Shown: in pieces, positions 1 through 10,000 of the stretch | Layout of the letters: the number at the start of each line of letters is the position of its first letter | How positions within the stretch are numbered: the stretch's first letter is position 1 | Source: an uncultured Microscilla sp. | GTDB taxonomy: Bacteria; Bacteroidota; Bacteroidia; Cytophagales; Microscillaceae | NCBI RefSeq assembly: GCF_947493425.1 | Contig: NZ_CANLRP010000006.1 | Span: forward strand, 1 to 64,000 | Reading direction: 5' to 3' | Length of the DNA: 64,000 bases | The notes under the pieces: generated by a model | The model's input: the letters and a program-made list of their open reading frames with translations, nothing else | Told to the model about the DNA's origin: nothing | The model's database searches: none | Position numbers and translations under genes: made by a program

Positions 1-90
1 CAAAACAGCATATTTTGAAGCTTTCATGCTACAAAGATAACTTTTTAACCAATATTAATATTTTCGCAAGAAGTCTATTATAAATAAGCT

Positions 91-837
91 ATGGTAAGAA
101 TATATAAAACTGAGCCACTTCAAGGTTTAATTGATTTTAATGAAAAAGAAAAAGGTCGCTTAAAAGTAGAGTATCCTACCGAAGTCAAACACCCTGAATA
201 TGATGATTTAGACACGGACACAGCATCCAAATTAAGGAAACAACTGCATGAAGAACAAAAAGGTTTATGTTGTTATTGCATGAAAAAGATTTCTGCCAGT
301 AATAGTAATATAGAACACTTTTTACCACAATCACTATTTCCTGAAGATCAAACAAATTACCACAATTTATATTTGGCTTGTCGTTACTCTGTGGGTAAAA
401 AAAAAGAGACACAATACTGTGATATAGTGAAGGGTGACAAACTCATTTCTAAATTGATGGGTTACTTTAATGAAAAGAAAAACGAGGAATGTGAAGACTT
501 CTTCCGCTACAGTGAAATAGGGCATATATTGCCTAACAATAGTCGTTATAAAACTTTAAAAGATGTTTATAAAAATTATGCTAATCTAAGTAGTCAAGAA
601 AAAGAGGTAATGGGTACCATTGAAGTACTCAACCTGAACACTGAGGAGCTTCGCAAAGAGAGGGCAAAATTCATTGAAGATATTGTAGATTCAACTATAA
701 AAAGTATAGATGATATAAATAAACTAGAACAAATCATAAAAGAGTATAAAGAAGGTAAGCAAAGATTTAAGGGCATAGTGTTATACTTTGCCAAAGATGC
801 GCTTCAAAAATTAAAACAAAAAACTAAGACTAACTAA
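91..837 (+). CDS. HNH endonuclease-like protein, TIGR02646/PtuB-like
   Basis: A 248-residue protein with a Cys/His metal-binding core typical of the HNH family called TIGR02646, which includes the retron Ec78-associated HNH protein and the Septu effector PtuB. Visible are CCYC at residues 60-63, IEHF with His76, then an Asn-rich segment leading to Cys97 and Cys110, where HNH proteins place the third motif and second Cys pair. The C-terminal half is charged and helical. Family knowledge: such nucleases usually work with an upstream ABC/RecF-like ATPase (PtuA) in phage defence. Only 90 bases lie upstream here, so a partner would be outside the window and is not shown. The downstream gene is an unrelated wall enzyme. 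The HNH fold is fairly sure; the defence role is inference. Confidence 0.75.
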   Translation: MVRIYKTEPLQGLIDFNEKEKGRLKVEYPTEVKHPEYDDLDTDTASKLRKQLHEEQKGLCCYCMKKISASNSNIEHFLPQSLFPEDQTNYHNLYLACRYSVGKKKETQYCDIVKGDKLISKLMGYFNEKKNEECEDFFRYSEIGHILPNNSRYKTLKDVYKNYANLSSQEKEVMGTIEVLNLNTEELRKERAKFIEDIVDSTIKSIDDINKLEQIIKEYKEGKQRFKGIVLYFAKDALQKLKQKTKTN

Positions 838-850
838 ACTCTTATATATC

Positions 851-869
851 AACCAGCTATGTGGTTTTA
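851..869 (+). terminator. Weak hairpin after the HNH gene
   Basis: AACCA and TGGTT enclose a six-base loop and are followed by TTTAT, 13 bases after the stop codon. The stem is only five pairs, so this is a tentative terminator. Confidence 0.25.
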
Positions 870-1018
870 TAAAAGATTAACTTATCTAACACAAAACTCC
901 CACCCCAATCCAATATATATTTCCCACAAACCTATTATCTTGCTCATTCCTAAAGTTGATTTTTTTTCAAACAAGCCTCTCAAGCCTGATAGGGTTTGAA
1001 CTCAGAAACCTATAATAA

Positions 1019-4003
1019 ATGTCAAAAACCAAAAAAAACCGTTTGTTTCCTACCTTATGTCTTATTTGTGTATTGCCGCTGTTTTGGTATTGTGGCAATG
1101 GAGCAAGCAAAAATACGCCTCAAGCTTTGCAGGTAAATGTGATGCAAAAGCAATGGGTAGACAGTGTTTTTAATAAGCTTACCCCCAAGCAAAGGCTAGG
1201 ACAATTGTTTATGGTGGCAGCCAATACCACCCTTGCCGACACCCACAAAGTAAGCGTGGCAAAGCTCATCAGACAACAGCATGTAGGTGGAGTTATTTTT
1301 ATGAGGGGTTATGCCCACAAGCAACTTACCTGGACGAATTACTTTCAGAAACAAGCCAAAACGCCCTTGATGGTGGCAATGGATGCTGAATGGGGGCTGG
1401 GCATGCGCCTTAAGAATATGATGAGTTTTCCTTTTCAGATGACACTAGGGGCTATTCAAGAAGATACGCTTATTTATCAGATGGGGGCGCAAATAGCCCA
1501 ACAGATGAAACGCCTTGGTACTCACATCAACTTTGCGCCAGTGGTAGATGTAAACATCAACCCCAAAAACCCTGTGATTGGTTATCGGTCGTTTAGCGAA
1601 AACCGCGAAACCGTAGCGCGCAAAGGGGTGGCTTATATGAAAGGATTGCAAGACCATGGTATTCAGGCAAACGCCAAACATTTTCCGGGGCACGGCGACA
1701 CAGGTACTGACTCGCACTTTGCGCTCCCTGTGATCAAACACGGCACCAAACGCCTCGATAGTATTGAGCTGTACCCGTTTAAGGCGTTGATCAGACACGG
1801 CGTAAAAAGCATGATGGTAGCTCACTTGAATTTGCCCGCTTACGATTCGGCACAAAACCGCCCCGCTACCCTCTCTAAAAATGTAGTGACTAAATTATTG
1901 AAAGAAAAGCTGGGCTATCAGGGGCTTATTTTTACCGATGCTCTGAACATGAAAGCAGTCACTAACTTTTACAAGCCCGGCGAGGTAGACCTTCAGGCAC
2001 TCATTGCAGGGAATGATGTATTGCTCGCCCCTGAAAATGTAAAAAAAGCCATTGAAGTGATTCAAAAAGGAATTTTGCAAAAGAAAATAAGCCAAGCCAC
2101 TATAGACCAAAAGGTAAAAAAGGTGTTGGCTTTTAAATATGCACTTAAACTCAATAAAAAACCTGCCCCGCTTTCGCTGAAAAACTTATACCGCGATTTG
2201 CGCTCACCTGCTGCCAAGGCATTGCAACGCAAGTTGTACCAAAAGGCATTGACCATAGTCAAAAATAAAGATCGTCTAATCCCCTTTCGGCGTTTAGATA
2301 CCCTCACTTTTGCCTCGGTAAATATTGGCAAAAGCCGCAAAACCGATATGGAGCAAATATTAAATAACTATGCTTCCTTTACCCATTTTCATATCAATGC
2401 TTTGAAAGCCCGCAAATGGAATTACAACGTGGTGCTCAATAAAGCGAAAAAACACAAAGTGGTCATTGTCAGCATCCACGATTTGCGTAAACACGGCAAC
2501 CGGGGTAAGTATGGGCTAAGCAAAAATGCCATAGACTTTATCAAACAGTTAGAACAACACACCAAAGTGATCATTAATGTGTTGGGCACGGCCTATAGCT
2601 TACAACATTTCGAAAAGTCTGAATACTTGACTTGTGCCTACGAAGACAACAAAATTACAAGAAGCTTGGTGCCTCAAATGTTGTTTGGAGCGTTTGGGGT
2701 CAATGGGCGTTTGCCTGTATCGGCGGGTAAATTGCTCAAAGAAGGGAGGGGCGTAACTACCCAAAGCCTTAAGAGACTCGCGTATGGTGTTCCGGCAGAG
2801 GTACAAATGAACAAAGACTCTTTAAGGAAAATAGATGTATTGCTTACAAAAGCCATCAAAAAAGGTGAAATGCCGGGTTGTCAAGTAATAGTAGCACGCA
2901 AAGGTAAAGTAGTGTGGCACAAAGCTTACGGACATCAGACTTACGCCCGTCGAGTAAAAATCACCCCTGAATCTATCTACGACATTGCCTCTATCACCAA
3001 GGTAGCGGGTACTTTGCCAGCCATTATGTATTTATACGAAAAAGATTCGCTGAAGCTAGACGATAAAGTGGTGCAATACCTACAAGAGCTTAAAGACACT
3101 AATAAAGACCAAATGACTGTACGTGAAGTATTAACCCACCAGGCAGGCTTACTACCTTATTTGCCTTACTGGAAACGTACCCTTACCCGCACCAAAACAT
3201 TGAGTCCTACTTATTATCGTTATCGCAAGAGTACTGCTTTTCCTTTGCAAGTGGCGCAAGGCATTTATGGCAAAGCAAGCCTCGAAGATAGTCTTTGGAA
3301 ATGGAGCATTGAGACCAAACTACGTAAAAAGAAAAATGATACCACAAGTTATGATTACACTTACAGCGATTTGAGTTTTTATACCCTTAAGCGCCTTGCC
3401 GAGCAACAACTTAAACAACCTATAGAAAAACACCTGCATAATTATTTATACAAAACTCTAGGAGTGAGTACTTTAGGGTATAACCCTTTGCAACGCTTTA
3501 AACCTTCCCGCTTGGTACCCACTGAGTATGACCGCTATTTTAGGCGCAAAATTATAAGAGGGACAGTACACGACCAAGGCGCAGCAATGCATGGAGGAGT
3601 TGCAGGGCATGCAGGGCTTTTTTCTAATGTAAACGATTTGGCCAAGTATTTACAAATGCATTTGCAAAAAGGCGAGTATGGGGGCATTCGTTACTTTGAG
3701 CCTGCCACTATCGATACTTTTATCCGGGCACATTTTACGGGTAACCGCCGAGGCTTAGGCTGGGACAAAAAACCCGAAAAACCCTACTCGTATACTCCTA
3801 GCCTGTTTTCGCAAGCTTCTTACGGGCACTCTGGCTTTACGGGCTGTGTGGTATGGGCAGACCCTAAATGCGAGGTGTTGGTGGTGTTCTTATCTAACCG
3901 TATTTACCCTTCGGCAGAAAACAAAAAGTTGATTGTAAACCATACCCGCCACAAACTGTTAGACCAGGTGTTTAGGGCAATTGTGCAGAAAAAGAATAAT
4001 TAA
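1019..4003 (+). CDS. GH3 beta-N-acetylglucosaminidase fused to a beta-lactamase-fold serine hydrolase
   Basis: A 994-residue exported protein with two enzymatic halves. The N-terminus has basic residues, a hydrophobic stretch and an early Cys, suggesting a lipoprotein although the lipobox is not ideal. Residues about 45-400 are a NagZ-type GH3 domain with KHFPGHGDT near residue 219 and a later FTDALNMKA segment holding the probable nucleophile Asp. A linker resembling the second GH3 domain follows. Residues about 610-980 form a penicillin-binding-protein/class C beta-lactamase domain with SITK at 658-661 (nucleophile Ser658), a YSD motif in place of YxN, and HGGVAGHAG further on. The fusion is known in Bacteroidota and fits peptidoglycan recycling or remodelling in the periplasm. 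Whether the second half is a peptidase, esterase or amidase cannot be read from sequence. It appears to be transcribed alone. Confidence 0.9.
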   Translation: MSKTKKNRLFPTLCLICVLPLFWYCGNGASKNTPQALQVNVMQKQWVDSVFNKLTPKQRLGQLFMVAANTTLADTHKVSVAKLIRQQHVGGVIFMRGYAHKQLTWTNYFQKQAKTPLMVAMDAEWGLGMRLKNMMSFPFQMTLGAIQEDTLIYQMGAQIAQQMKRLGTHINFAPVVDVNINPKNPVIGYRSFSENRETVARKGVAYMKGLQDHGIQANAKHFPGHGDTGTDSHFALPVIKHGTKRLDSIELYPFKALIRHGVKSMMVAHLNLPAYDSAQNRPATLSKNVVTKLLKEKLGYQGLIFTDALNMKAVTNFYKPGEVDLQALIAGNDVLLAPENVKKAIEVIQKGILQKKISQATIDQKVKKVLAFKYALKLNKKPAPLSLKNLYRDLRSPAAKALQRKLYQKALTIVKNKDRLIPFRRLDTLTFASVNIGKSRKTDMEQILNNYASFTHFHINALKARKWNYNVVLNKAKKHKVVIVSIHDLRKHGNRGKYGLSKNAIDFIKQLEQHTKVIINVLGTAYSLQHFEKSEYLTCAYEDNKITRSLVPQMLFGAFGVNGRLPVSAGKLLKEGRGVTTQSLKRLAYGVPAEVQMNKDSLRKIDVLLTKAIKKGEMPGCQVIVARKGKVVWHKAYGHQTYARRVKITPESIYDIASITKVAGTLPAIMYLYEKDSLKLDDKVVQYLQELKDTNKDQMTVREVLTHQAGLLPYLPYWKRTLTRTKTLSPTYYRYRKSTAFPLQVAQGIYGKASLEDSLWKWSIETKLRKKKNDTTSYDYTYSDLSFYTLKRLAEQQLKQPIEKHLHNYLYKTLGVSTLGYNPLQRFKPSRLVPTEYDRYFRRKIIRGTVHDQGAAMHGGVAGHAGLFSNVNDLAKYLQMHLQKGEYGGIRYFEPATIDTFIRAHFTGNRRGLGWDKKPEKPYSYTPSLFSQASYGHSGFTGCVVWADPKCEVLVVFLSNRIYPSAENKKLIVNHTRHKLLDQVFRAIVQKKNN

Positions 4004-4246
4004 ATAACGACCATTGTTCAATTGTTATATGGCTACCAATACTGAGTGATTAAGAACGTACATCGATACAATCACAACGAGCCTAGAACACAAGTTGCCA
4101 CCAAAGCATTGCCCCTTACAAGGATTGGTTTACTCACTAATGCCAAGTTATTAAAAGCCGCCTATTCCTGAAGGGCAAAAAGTGGTTTTACCTAAACAAA
4201 AGTGAGTGTTTTATTACAGGGGTTCATCTGTATGCTAAAATTTGAC

Positions 4247-4254
4247 TAACTTTG
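4247..4254 (+). promoter_or_regulatory. Bacteroidota -7 box TAACTTTG
   Basis: TAACTTTG matches the TAnnTTTG -7 consensus and lies 43 bases before the preferred ATG of the next gene. A clear -33 TTTG at the usual spacing was not found, so only the -7 element is claimed. Its position argues against a TTG start at 4252, which would overlap the box. Confidence 0.5.
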
Positions 4255-4296
4255 CATCTTAATAAAATAAGTTTTCTAACAATTAAAATTTATCTA

Positions 4297-5499
4297 ATGA
4301 AAGTTATCAAACTCCTCATTCCACTGCTCGCTTTATGGTTAATGAGTAGCTGCAAAAAGCAGGAAACCCCTGCCCCCACGACTACACCTATCAATCAGGC
4401 AAGTAGAGGAAAAACTACTGGTTTTGTACAAAAGGGGCCTTACTTGAATGGTTCTACCATAACCCTGACAGAACTGAATGATACCTACACCCCTACTGGT
4501 CTTATGTTTAACAGCGAGATACTGAATCATACAGGTGCTTTTAACATTAAACACATACCTCTAGCTTCTTCTTATGTAGAACTTAAGGGGCAAGGCTTTT
4601 ACTTTAATGAAATATCAGGCGGCGTTTCTTCTGCCCAACTTACACTGTCTGCATTGGCTAATATTGACAATGCAACTGACATCAATGTAAACGTTTTGTC
4701 TACTCTAGAAAAAAGAAGGGTGGAGTATTTAATTGACCAAGGGACAAGCTTTGATAACGCCAAAAAACAGGCCCAACTAGAAGTACTTAAAGTATTTGGC
4801 TTTGATAATAGCGAAACGCTTTCATCTGAAACACTCAATATTACTAACAATACTGAAGGAGACGCTATACTATTGGCAATCTCGGTTATTCTACAAAGTT
4901 ACCGCAGTGTTGGCGAATTATCAGAGTTAATTGCCAATATGAGTGATGATTTATACAAGGATGGTAAGTTAGATAGTGAATCGCTGGGCTCTCAACTCAT
5001 CAATGGATCACAGTATCTAAATTTGGCTCAAATCAAAGCAAATATTGAAAATCGTTACAAAGATTTAGGACAAAACATTAATGTTCCTAATTTCGAGAAA
5101 TATGTACAACAATTCGTCAATAATACGACTTACAAAATTACAGAGTCTATTACTTACCCCATTAGAGGCGATCATGGCAGCAACCTACTAAGCCCTGATG
5201 TAACAACTGTATCCTCTGGAAAATACTCTATCAAAGTAGTCTTACCTAAAAGCGTTGGATTTAAGGTGAAAGTTGCCGGTTCTGATGCTAACACTTGGGC
5301 TTTTTCTGCTGATATAGCCCAAAACAATGGGTGGACTTATACCCAGTTTGATACTCAAGGTTTTCACCGTTTCTTTACTGCTACCAAAGATGGAGAACTT
5401 GACATGTACATAAGTGTCAGACCAGGAACACTGTCGCTGGAAATATATGAGGGTAATCAAAACACCCCCACTTCTACCAAGGTAATCACAATTAACTAG
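4297..5499 (+). CDS. Secreted lipoprotein of unknown function
   Basis: A 400-residue lipoprotein. The ATG at 4297 is preferred over an in-frame TTG at 4252 because it begins directly with a lysine, a hydrophobic segment and the lipobox-like LMSSC, and because the TTG overlaps the promoter. Residues about 30-230 start with a GFVQKGPYLNGSTI segment, a pattern I recall from lipoproteins of several phyla with a beta-rich carboxypeptidase-regulatory-like domain. A helical middle follows (residues about 110-260), then a C-terminal beta-sandwich-like region from about 290 (YSIKVVLPKSVGFKVKV) ending in short alternating strands. No catalytic motif is visible. It probably sits on the cell surface or outer membrane. 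It is a single-gene unit with its own promoter and terminator. Confidence 0.8.
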   Translation: MKVIKLLIPLLALWLMSSCKKQETPAPTTTPINQASRGKTTGFVQKGPYLNGSTITLTELNDTYTPTGLMFNSEILNHTGAFNIKHIPLASSYVELKGQGFYFNEISGGVSSAQLTLSALANIDNATDINVNVLSTLEKRRVEYLIDQGTSFDNAKKQAQLEVLKVFGFDNSETLSSETLNITNNTEGDAILLAISVILQSYRSVGELSELIANMSDDLYKDGKLDSESLGSQLINGSQYLNLAQIKANIENRYKDLGQNINVPNFEKYVQQFVNNTTYKITESITYPIRGDHGSNLLSPDVTTVSSGKYSIKVVLPKSVGFKVKVAGSDANTWAFSADIAQNNGWTYTQFDTQGFHRFFTATKDGELDMYISVRPGTLSLEIYEGNQNTPTSTKVITIN

Positions 5500-5512
5500 A
5501 ACTTATGTATAA

Positions 5513-5555
5513 TAAACCCCTGACCAAAGCAGCTTTTGATCAAGGGTTTATTTTT
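5513..5555 (+). terminator. Rho-independent terminator
   Basis: TAAACCCCTGA pairs with TCAAGGGTTTA with one mismatch, followed immediately by five Ts. It lies 14 bases after the lipoprotein stop and just before the end of the convergent DoxX gene. Confidence 0.85.
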
Positions 5556-5574
5556 ATGGCTCGGACATATCTGT

Positions 5575-5943
5575 CTATTTTTTAATGTCTTTCCAAACCC
5601 ACCAAGCCCAGGCGATCAATACAAACTGCACTGGCAAACGAATATAAGCAGCCGACTTGCTACCAATGGCAGGGTTTGCCGCAAAAATATCTATGACATG
5701 CAAGGGTAAAAATGCAATCATTAGAAGAAATATACCAAAGGCTGCCAATTGCTTATAACCTGGAATAAACAAGCCTACTCCTAAAATAATTTCTAAAATA
5801 CCCGATCCATAGTTTATCAATGCTTCAGGCAAAAAATCAGGAATGAAAGGGGCATACATGGCAGGGTTTAAGAAATGATTGACCCCACCATAGGTAATGA
5901 ATACGCCTAGTAAAATTCGGGCAATGAGTAGTACTGTTTTCAT
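5575..5943 (-). CDS. DoxX-family membrane protein
   Basis: A 122-residue protein with four hydrophobic segments and the family's small-protein layout: a first helix containing LLGVFITYGGVNHFLNP, then an EIILGVGLFIPG helix, and two further helices ending in WAWWVWKD. DoxX-like proteins are inner-membrane proteins, some linked to redox or thiol stress; no specific reaction can be read here. It follows a DJ-1/PfpI gene on the same strand, but a strong hairpin lies between them, so co-transcription is uncertain. Convergent with the upstream lipoprotein gene. Confidence 0.8.
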   Translation of the reverse strand: MKTVLLIARILLGVFITYGGVNHFLNPAMYAPFIPDFLPEALINYGSGILEIILGVGLFIPGYKQLAAFGIFLLMIAFLPLHVIDIFAANPAIGSKSAAYIRLPVQFVLIAWAWWVWKDIKK

Positions 5944-5992
5944 ATAAATGAGATGAGCAAAAGTTGAAAGTTAAACTTTAAAAGATATAATA

Positions 5993-6025
5993 AAGGCAAG
6001 TTACCACGAAAAAATAACTTGCCTT
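5993..6025 (-). terminator. Terminator hairpin after the DJ-1 gene
   Basis: AAGGCAAGTTA and TAACTTGCCTT are exact reverse complements around an 11-base loop. It lies 10 bases beyond the DJ-1 stop codon. On the minus strand it is followed by TTATTATATC, a weak U tract, so it may be a partial terminator or an mRNA-stabilising stem. Confidence 0.6.
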
Positions 6026-6034
6026 CGCCTTACT

Positions 6035-6715
6035 TTAGTTCAAAACTTCTAACAGTTTCTCTGCTACCAACTCCGAAGAAGCCGGATTTTGCCCTGTAAT
6101 CAACAAACCGTCAGTGATTGCATAAGGGGTCCAATCTTCTGCTTTAGAGTAAATGCCTCCATTTTCTTTGAGCATGTTTTCTACCAGAAATGGCACCACA
6201 TCGGTGAGTTGTACAGCCTCTTCTTCTGAATTGGTAAAGCCAGTCACTTGTTTACCTTTTACCAAGGGGCTTCCATCGGCTGCTTTGGTGTGTTTGAATA
6301 CCGCTGGAGCATGACAAACAGCTGCGACGGGTTTATTGTTTTGGTAAAACTTTTCAATCAACGCGATAGAATCTTTATCTTCTGCCAAATCCCATAAAGG
6401 ACCGTGCCCACCAGGGTAAAATACCGCATCGTATCCCTCTTGATTAATGTCTGCCAACTTCAGGGTTTTGCTCAATGCCTCTTGGGTAGCTGTATCGTTA
6501 TTAAAACGCTCGGTGGCAGGTGTCATAAAATCATCCGAAGCACTCTTAGGGTCAATAGGAACTTGTCCGCCTTTGGGCGAAGCTACATCGATTGCAAAAC
6601 CTTTGTCTTGCAAAAAATAATAAGGGTTGGCAAATTCTTCTATCCAAAATCCGGTTTTCTCTCCAGTATTCCCTAGTTCGTCGTGGCTTGTAAGTACAAA
6701 TAATAACTTTTTCAT
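6035..6715 (-). CDS. DJ-1/PfpI family protein, Hsp31-like
   Basis: A 226-residue type 1 glutamine-amidotransferase-like protein. The nucleophile elbow AAVCHAPAV places the conserved Cys at 134 with His135. PGGHGPLWDL at about 101-110 is the typical oxyanion-side loop, and an acidic residue near 26-27 would complete the Cys-His-Glu set seen in the Hsp31/class III subfamily. Family members act as glyoxalase III, deglycase-like enzymes or chaperones in the cytoplasm; these activities cannot be separated by sequence. No signal peptide. The gene has its own candidate promoter on the upstream side and a hairpin after it. A role in carbonyl or oxidative stress is the likeliest reading. Confidence 0.88.
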   Translation of the reverse strand: MKKLLFVLTSHDELGNTGEKTGFWIEEFANPYYFLQDKGFAIDVASPKGGQVPIDPKSASDDFMTPATERFNNDTATQEALSKTLKLADINQEGYDAVFYPGGHGPLWDLAEDKDSIALIEKFYQNNKPVAAVCHAPAVFKHTKAADGSPLVKGKQVTGFTNSEEEAVQLTDVVPFLVENMLKENGGIYSKAEDWTPYAITDGLLITGQNPASSELVAEKLLEVLN

Positions 6716-6804
6716 GAGCTTATTATATTTATATTAAAAAAATGGGTCAGGTCGTAGTAAGCAACTTATAACCAAATGCTTACAGACTTAAATTTTATTT
6801 AATA

Positions 6805-6834
6805 CAAAAGTACAGGGTTTTACTTTATCAAAAA
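6805..6834 (-). promoter_or_regulatory. Candidate promoter of the DJ-1 gene
   Basis: On the minus strand TTTTTG is followed 16 bases later by TACTTTTG, matching the Bacteroidota -33/-7 pair with a slightly short spacer. It lies about 90 bases before the start codon. Confidence 0.45.
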
Positions 6835-7013
6835 TTGATGTATGATAAGAAATAACCTAAGCCCTAAGTATCACGTTGTTTGGATAGTAATCTAACTGGC
6901 TTTATCACCATTTCCAGTGCATTTCTTATTGAAAATATAAATGAACTACCCAGTTAACCTGTGCTTTTGATCACACCATAATAATACAAACGAAAGTTTC
7001 CTGTTTAGCCAAT

Positions 7014-10000
7014 ATGAATTTTATGAAAAACAACCCCCTACATAAATCATTCACTCAAAATACCCCTATCCAAAGCACACCCATTTTTTGGGAAGCTGCT
7101 ATTACTCCTTTAAGACTAGAGTATGTCAGCCAGTCAGCCCTGACCTTATTGCCACAACTTGCCTCAAAAAACCCCACAGACTTTTGGGAATGTATACATC
7201 CGGAAGATCTACAGTTTGTACAACAATGCTACGGGCGGGCTACACAGAAAGGCGGCGTTCAAACAATTCAATATAGGGTTTGTCCAGTCAATCAACCTCC
7301 CATCTGGGTTAAAGATGTGTTTGAGTTACGTCCTGCTCAAGGCACCTCCCCCAGGTTATTTGGCTTGATCAACCAAGAAAAACAACACAATGGCGCTCAT
7401 GAGACTTTAAAAAAACGAGAACAAGCGATCAAAGACATCGTCAATCATTCGGCACATAAAAAAGGGCAGGCGTACTTCAACCAAATTGCCCAAAGCCTTT
7501 GCCAGGTAATAGAAGCTGATTTTGTAGTGATTGGAAAAAACATATCACAAGATCAAAAAATACAAACAATTACAATTAGTACTACCAGTCAACCCATTCC
7601 TAACTTTTGTTATGCTTTACGAGGCACCCCTTGCGCTAATGTAACCGGGCAAAGCACTTGTGTATACCCACAAAATGTAGCGAAATTGTTTCCTGAAGAT
7701 AAAATGCTAACGGAAATGAACATAGAGGGCTATCTGGGAACTCCTATTTTTGACTCTGACGGCAAAAGTCTGGGTATTATCATTGCCTTGTACAAACAAG
7801 CAATTGACGATGCCTCTTATATATCCTCTTTGTTTGAATTATTTGCCACACGCATTGGTGCCGAAATGAACCGAATACAATCAGAGGCAAAACTTAGGGA
7901 AAGTGAACAACGTTTTCGCCAATATTTTAAAGAAGATAAAGCCATTAAGCTCTTAATTCACCCCGATACGAGCAAGATTGTAGATGCTAATCAAGCAGCC
8001 GAAACATTTTATGGCTATAGTTACGAGGAACTTGTACAACTAAAAATCTCTGACTTGAACCTGCTCGATCAAAAAGGAATCATAAAATCATTGCAACAAG
8101 CCAAACACCAACAAAAAAACAAGTTTCAATTTAAACACCTCACCAAAGCAGGGCTTGTCAAACATGTAGAAGCCTACTCTAATCCACTGCACATTGACAA
8201 TACTAACTACTTGCTTGCTACTGTGCACGATATTACTGAGAATGTGCAAAATAAGCTGGAACTGATCAAAGAAAAACAGTTCGTAGACTCTATCATACAA
8301 TATGCTGCTGAAGGTATCTCTGTATTTCATCAGACCAATCAATATCCTTATGTAAAATTTACAGTATGGAATCAGCAAATGGAAAAAATAACCGGATACA
8401 CACTCAAGGAAATTAATGCCTTGGGTTGGTATCAAACTATCTTGCCTGACGATACCCCTACTCACATAAGCGGAAGTGTAAGAATGGAACAACTAATGAA
8501 GGGCAATAACCTTAGCAATGAGCCTTGGATAATAAAACAGAAAGGTGGGGCGCAAAGAGTCATCTCTATATCCACCAATATCATCAATAAAGCAGATGGA
8601 GCTCATATTATGGCTATTATGCAAGACATTAGTGAACAAAAACAAGCGCAGAAGTCTCTAATGGATCGCCAGGCACACATGCAGCTTCTCTATCAAATTA
8701 CCAGTAATGCCTCTGAGGAAATAAATTTACAGCTACAAAATGCGCTCAAACTTACCACTACATTTTTTAATGCTGAAACCGGAATGGTAAGTTCAATCAA
8801 CCAGGAAAACTTCATAGTAATCAACAGCTACAGCACCCAAGACGAAATGCAAGTAGGTACGGTTATTCCTGTAGCAGATACATTGTGTAAAGTCACCATG
8901 GATAAAGATGATGTATTAATGATTGCCAATACTCAAGACAAAAAATGGGCAGCCATAAAACCTAAAAACACCCAGGTTTTGTCATACATAGGCACAGTGA
9001 TTCACGTGTTTGGCAAAAAATACGGATCGCTATGTATTACCAGCACTCAGGCTCATACGGGTTACCCAAGTGTAGCTGGAGAATTTATCAACCTATTGGC
9101 TCGTTGGATAGGAAACCTCATAGAAAAGCAAATCAAGGAAAAAGATTTACGAGAAAGTGAAGAGCGTTACCGCTCGCTTACCGAATCGGCTCCCATAGGC
9201 ATTGTATTGCACGCAAAAGGTAAAATTATTTATGCTAATCCATTCAGTAAACAAACCCTTGAAGCCAGTCACCAAGAACAACTATTGAATTTACCTATCC
9301 AAAATATTTTGCACCCTGACTCGTTGCAGGTGGCTTCAGAAAGAATAAAAGAGCTATACGCTAAAAAAGGAAACTATGTACCACCAATAGAAGAGAAAAT
9401 AGTTACCCTCAAAAATAACATCAAATATTGTCTTATTTCAGGCATTTCTATAGAGTATAAAGGGCAACCAGCTATATGCAATGTATTTGCCGACATTAGT
9501 GATAGAAAAAAGGTAGAAAAGGAACTGCTCCGAAAGAAAAATCAATTGGAAAAAGTGAACAAAGAGTTGGAAGAGCTCACCTATGTAGCTTCGCACGATC
9601 TAAAGGCTCCTTTGGCAAACCTACAGGGGTTAATGATGCTCATAGAAGAAGCTCAAGGGGTAAAGGAAGATAACCTGGATGTTTTCGAGAGAATGCAATT
9701 ATCAGTCGTGCGTATGCAAAACACCCTCAATAACCTCAATGAAGTAATTGCGCTTAAACAGGAAATGGCTATTCAAAAAGAGTCTATTCGCTTTGAAACA
9801 CTGTTTACCAACGTTAAAGCCAGTCTGGAAACCCAGATTATGGAAGCAAAAGCCTCTATTACAGCTGATTTTTCTGCCGCTCCATCTGTAGAGTATCCTT
9901 TACTTCACCTCAAAAGCATTATGCAAAACTTACTAACCAATGCCATTAAATACCGTGATGCTCATCGTCCACTTTCTATTAGAATACGTACAACTATGCA

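Noticed and set aside
4252-4296. Longer TTG-start version of the lipoprotein gene
   Set aside because: The TTG overlaps the TAACTTTG promoter box, and the later ATG starts a clean signal peptide.
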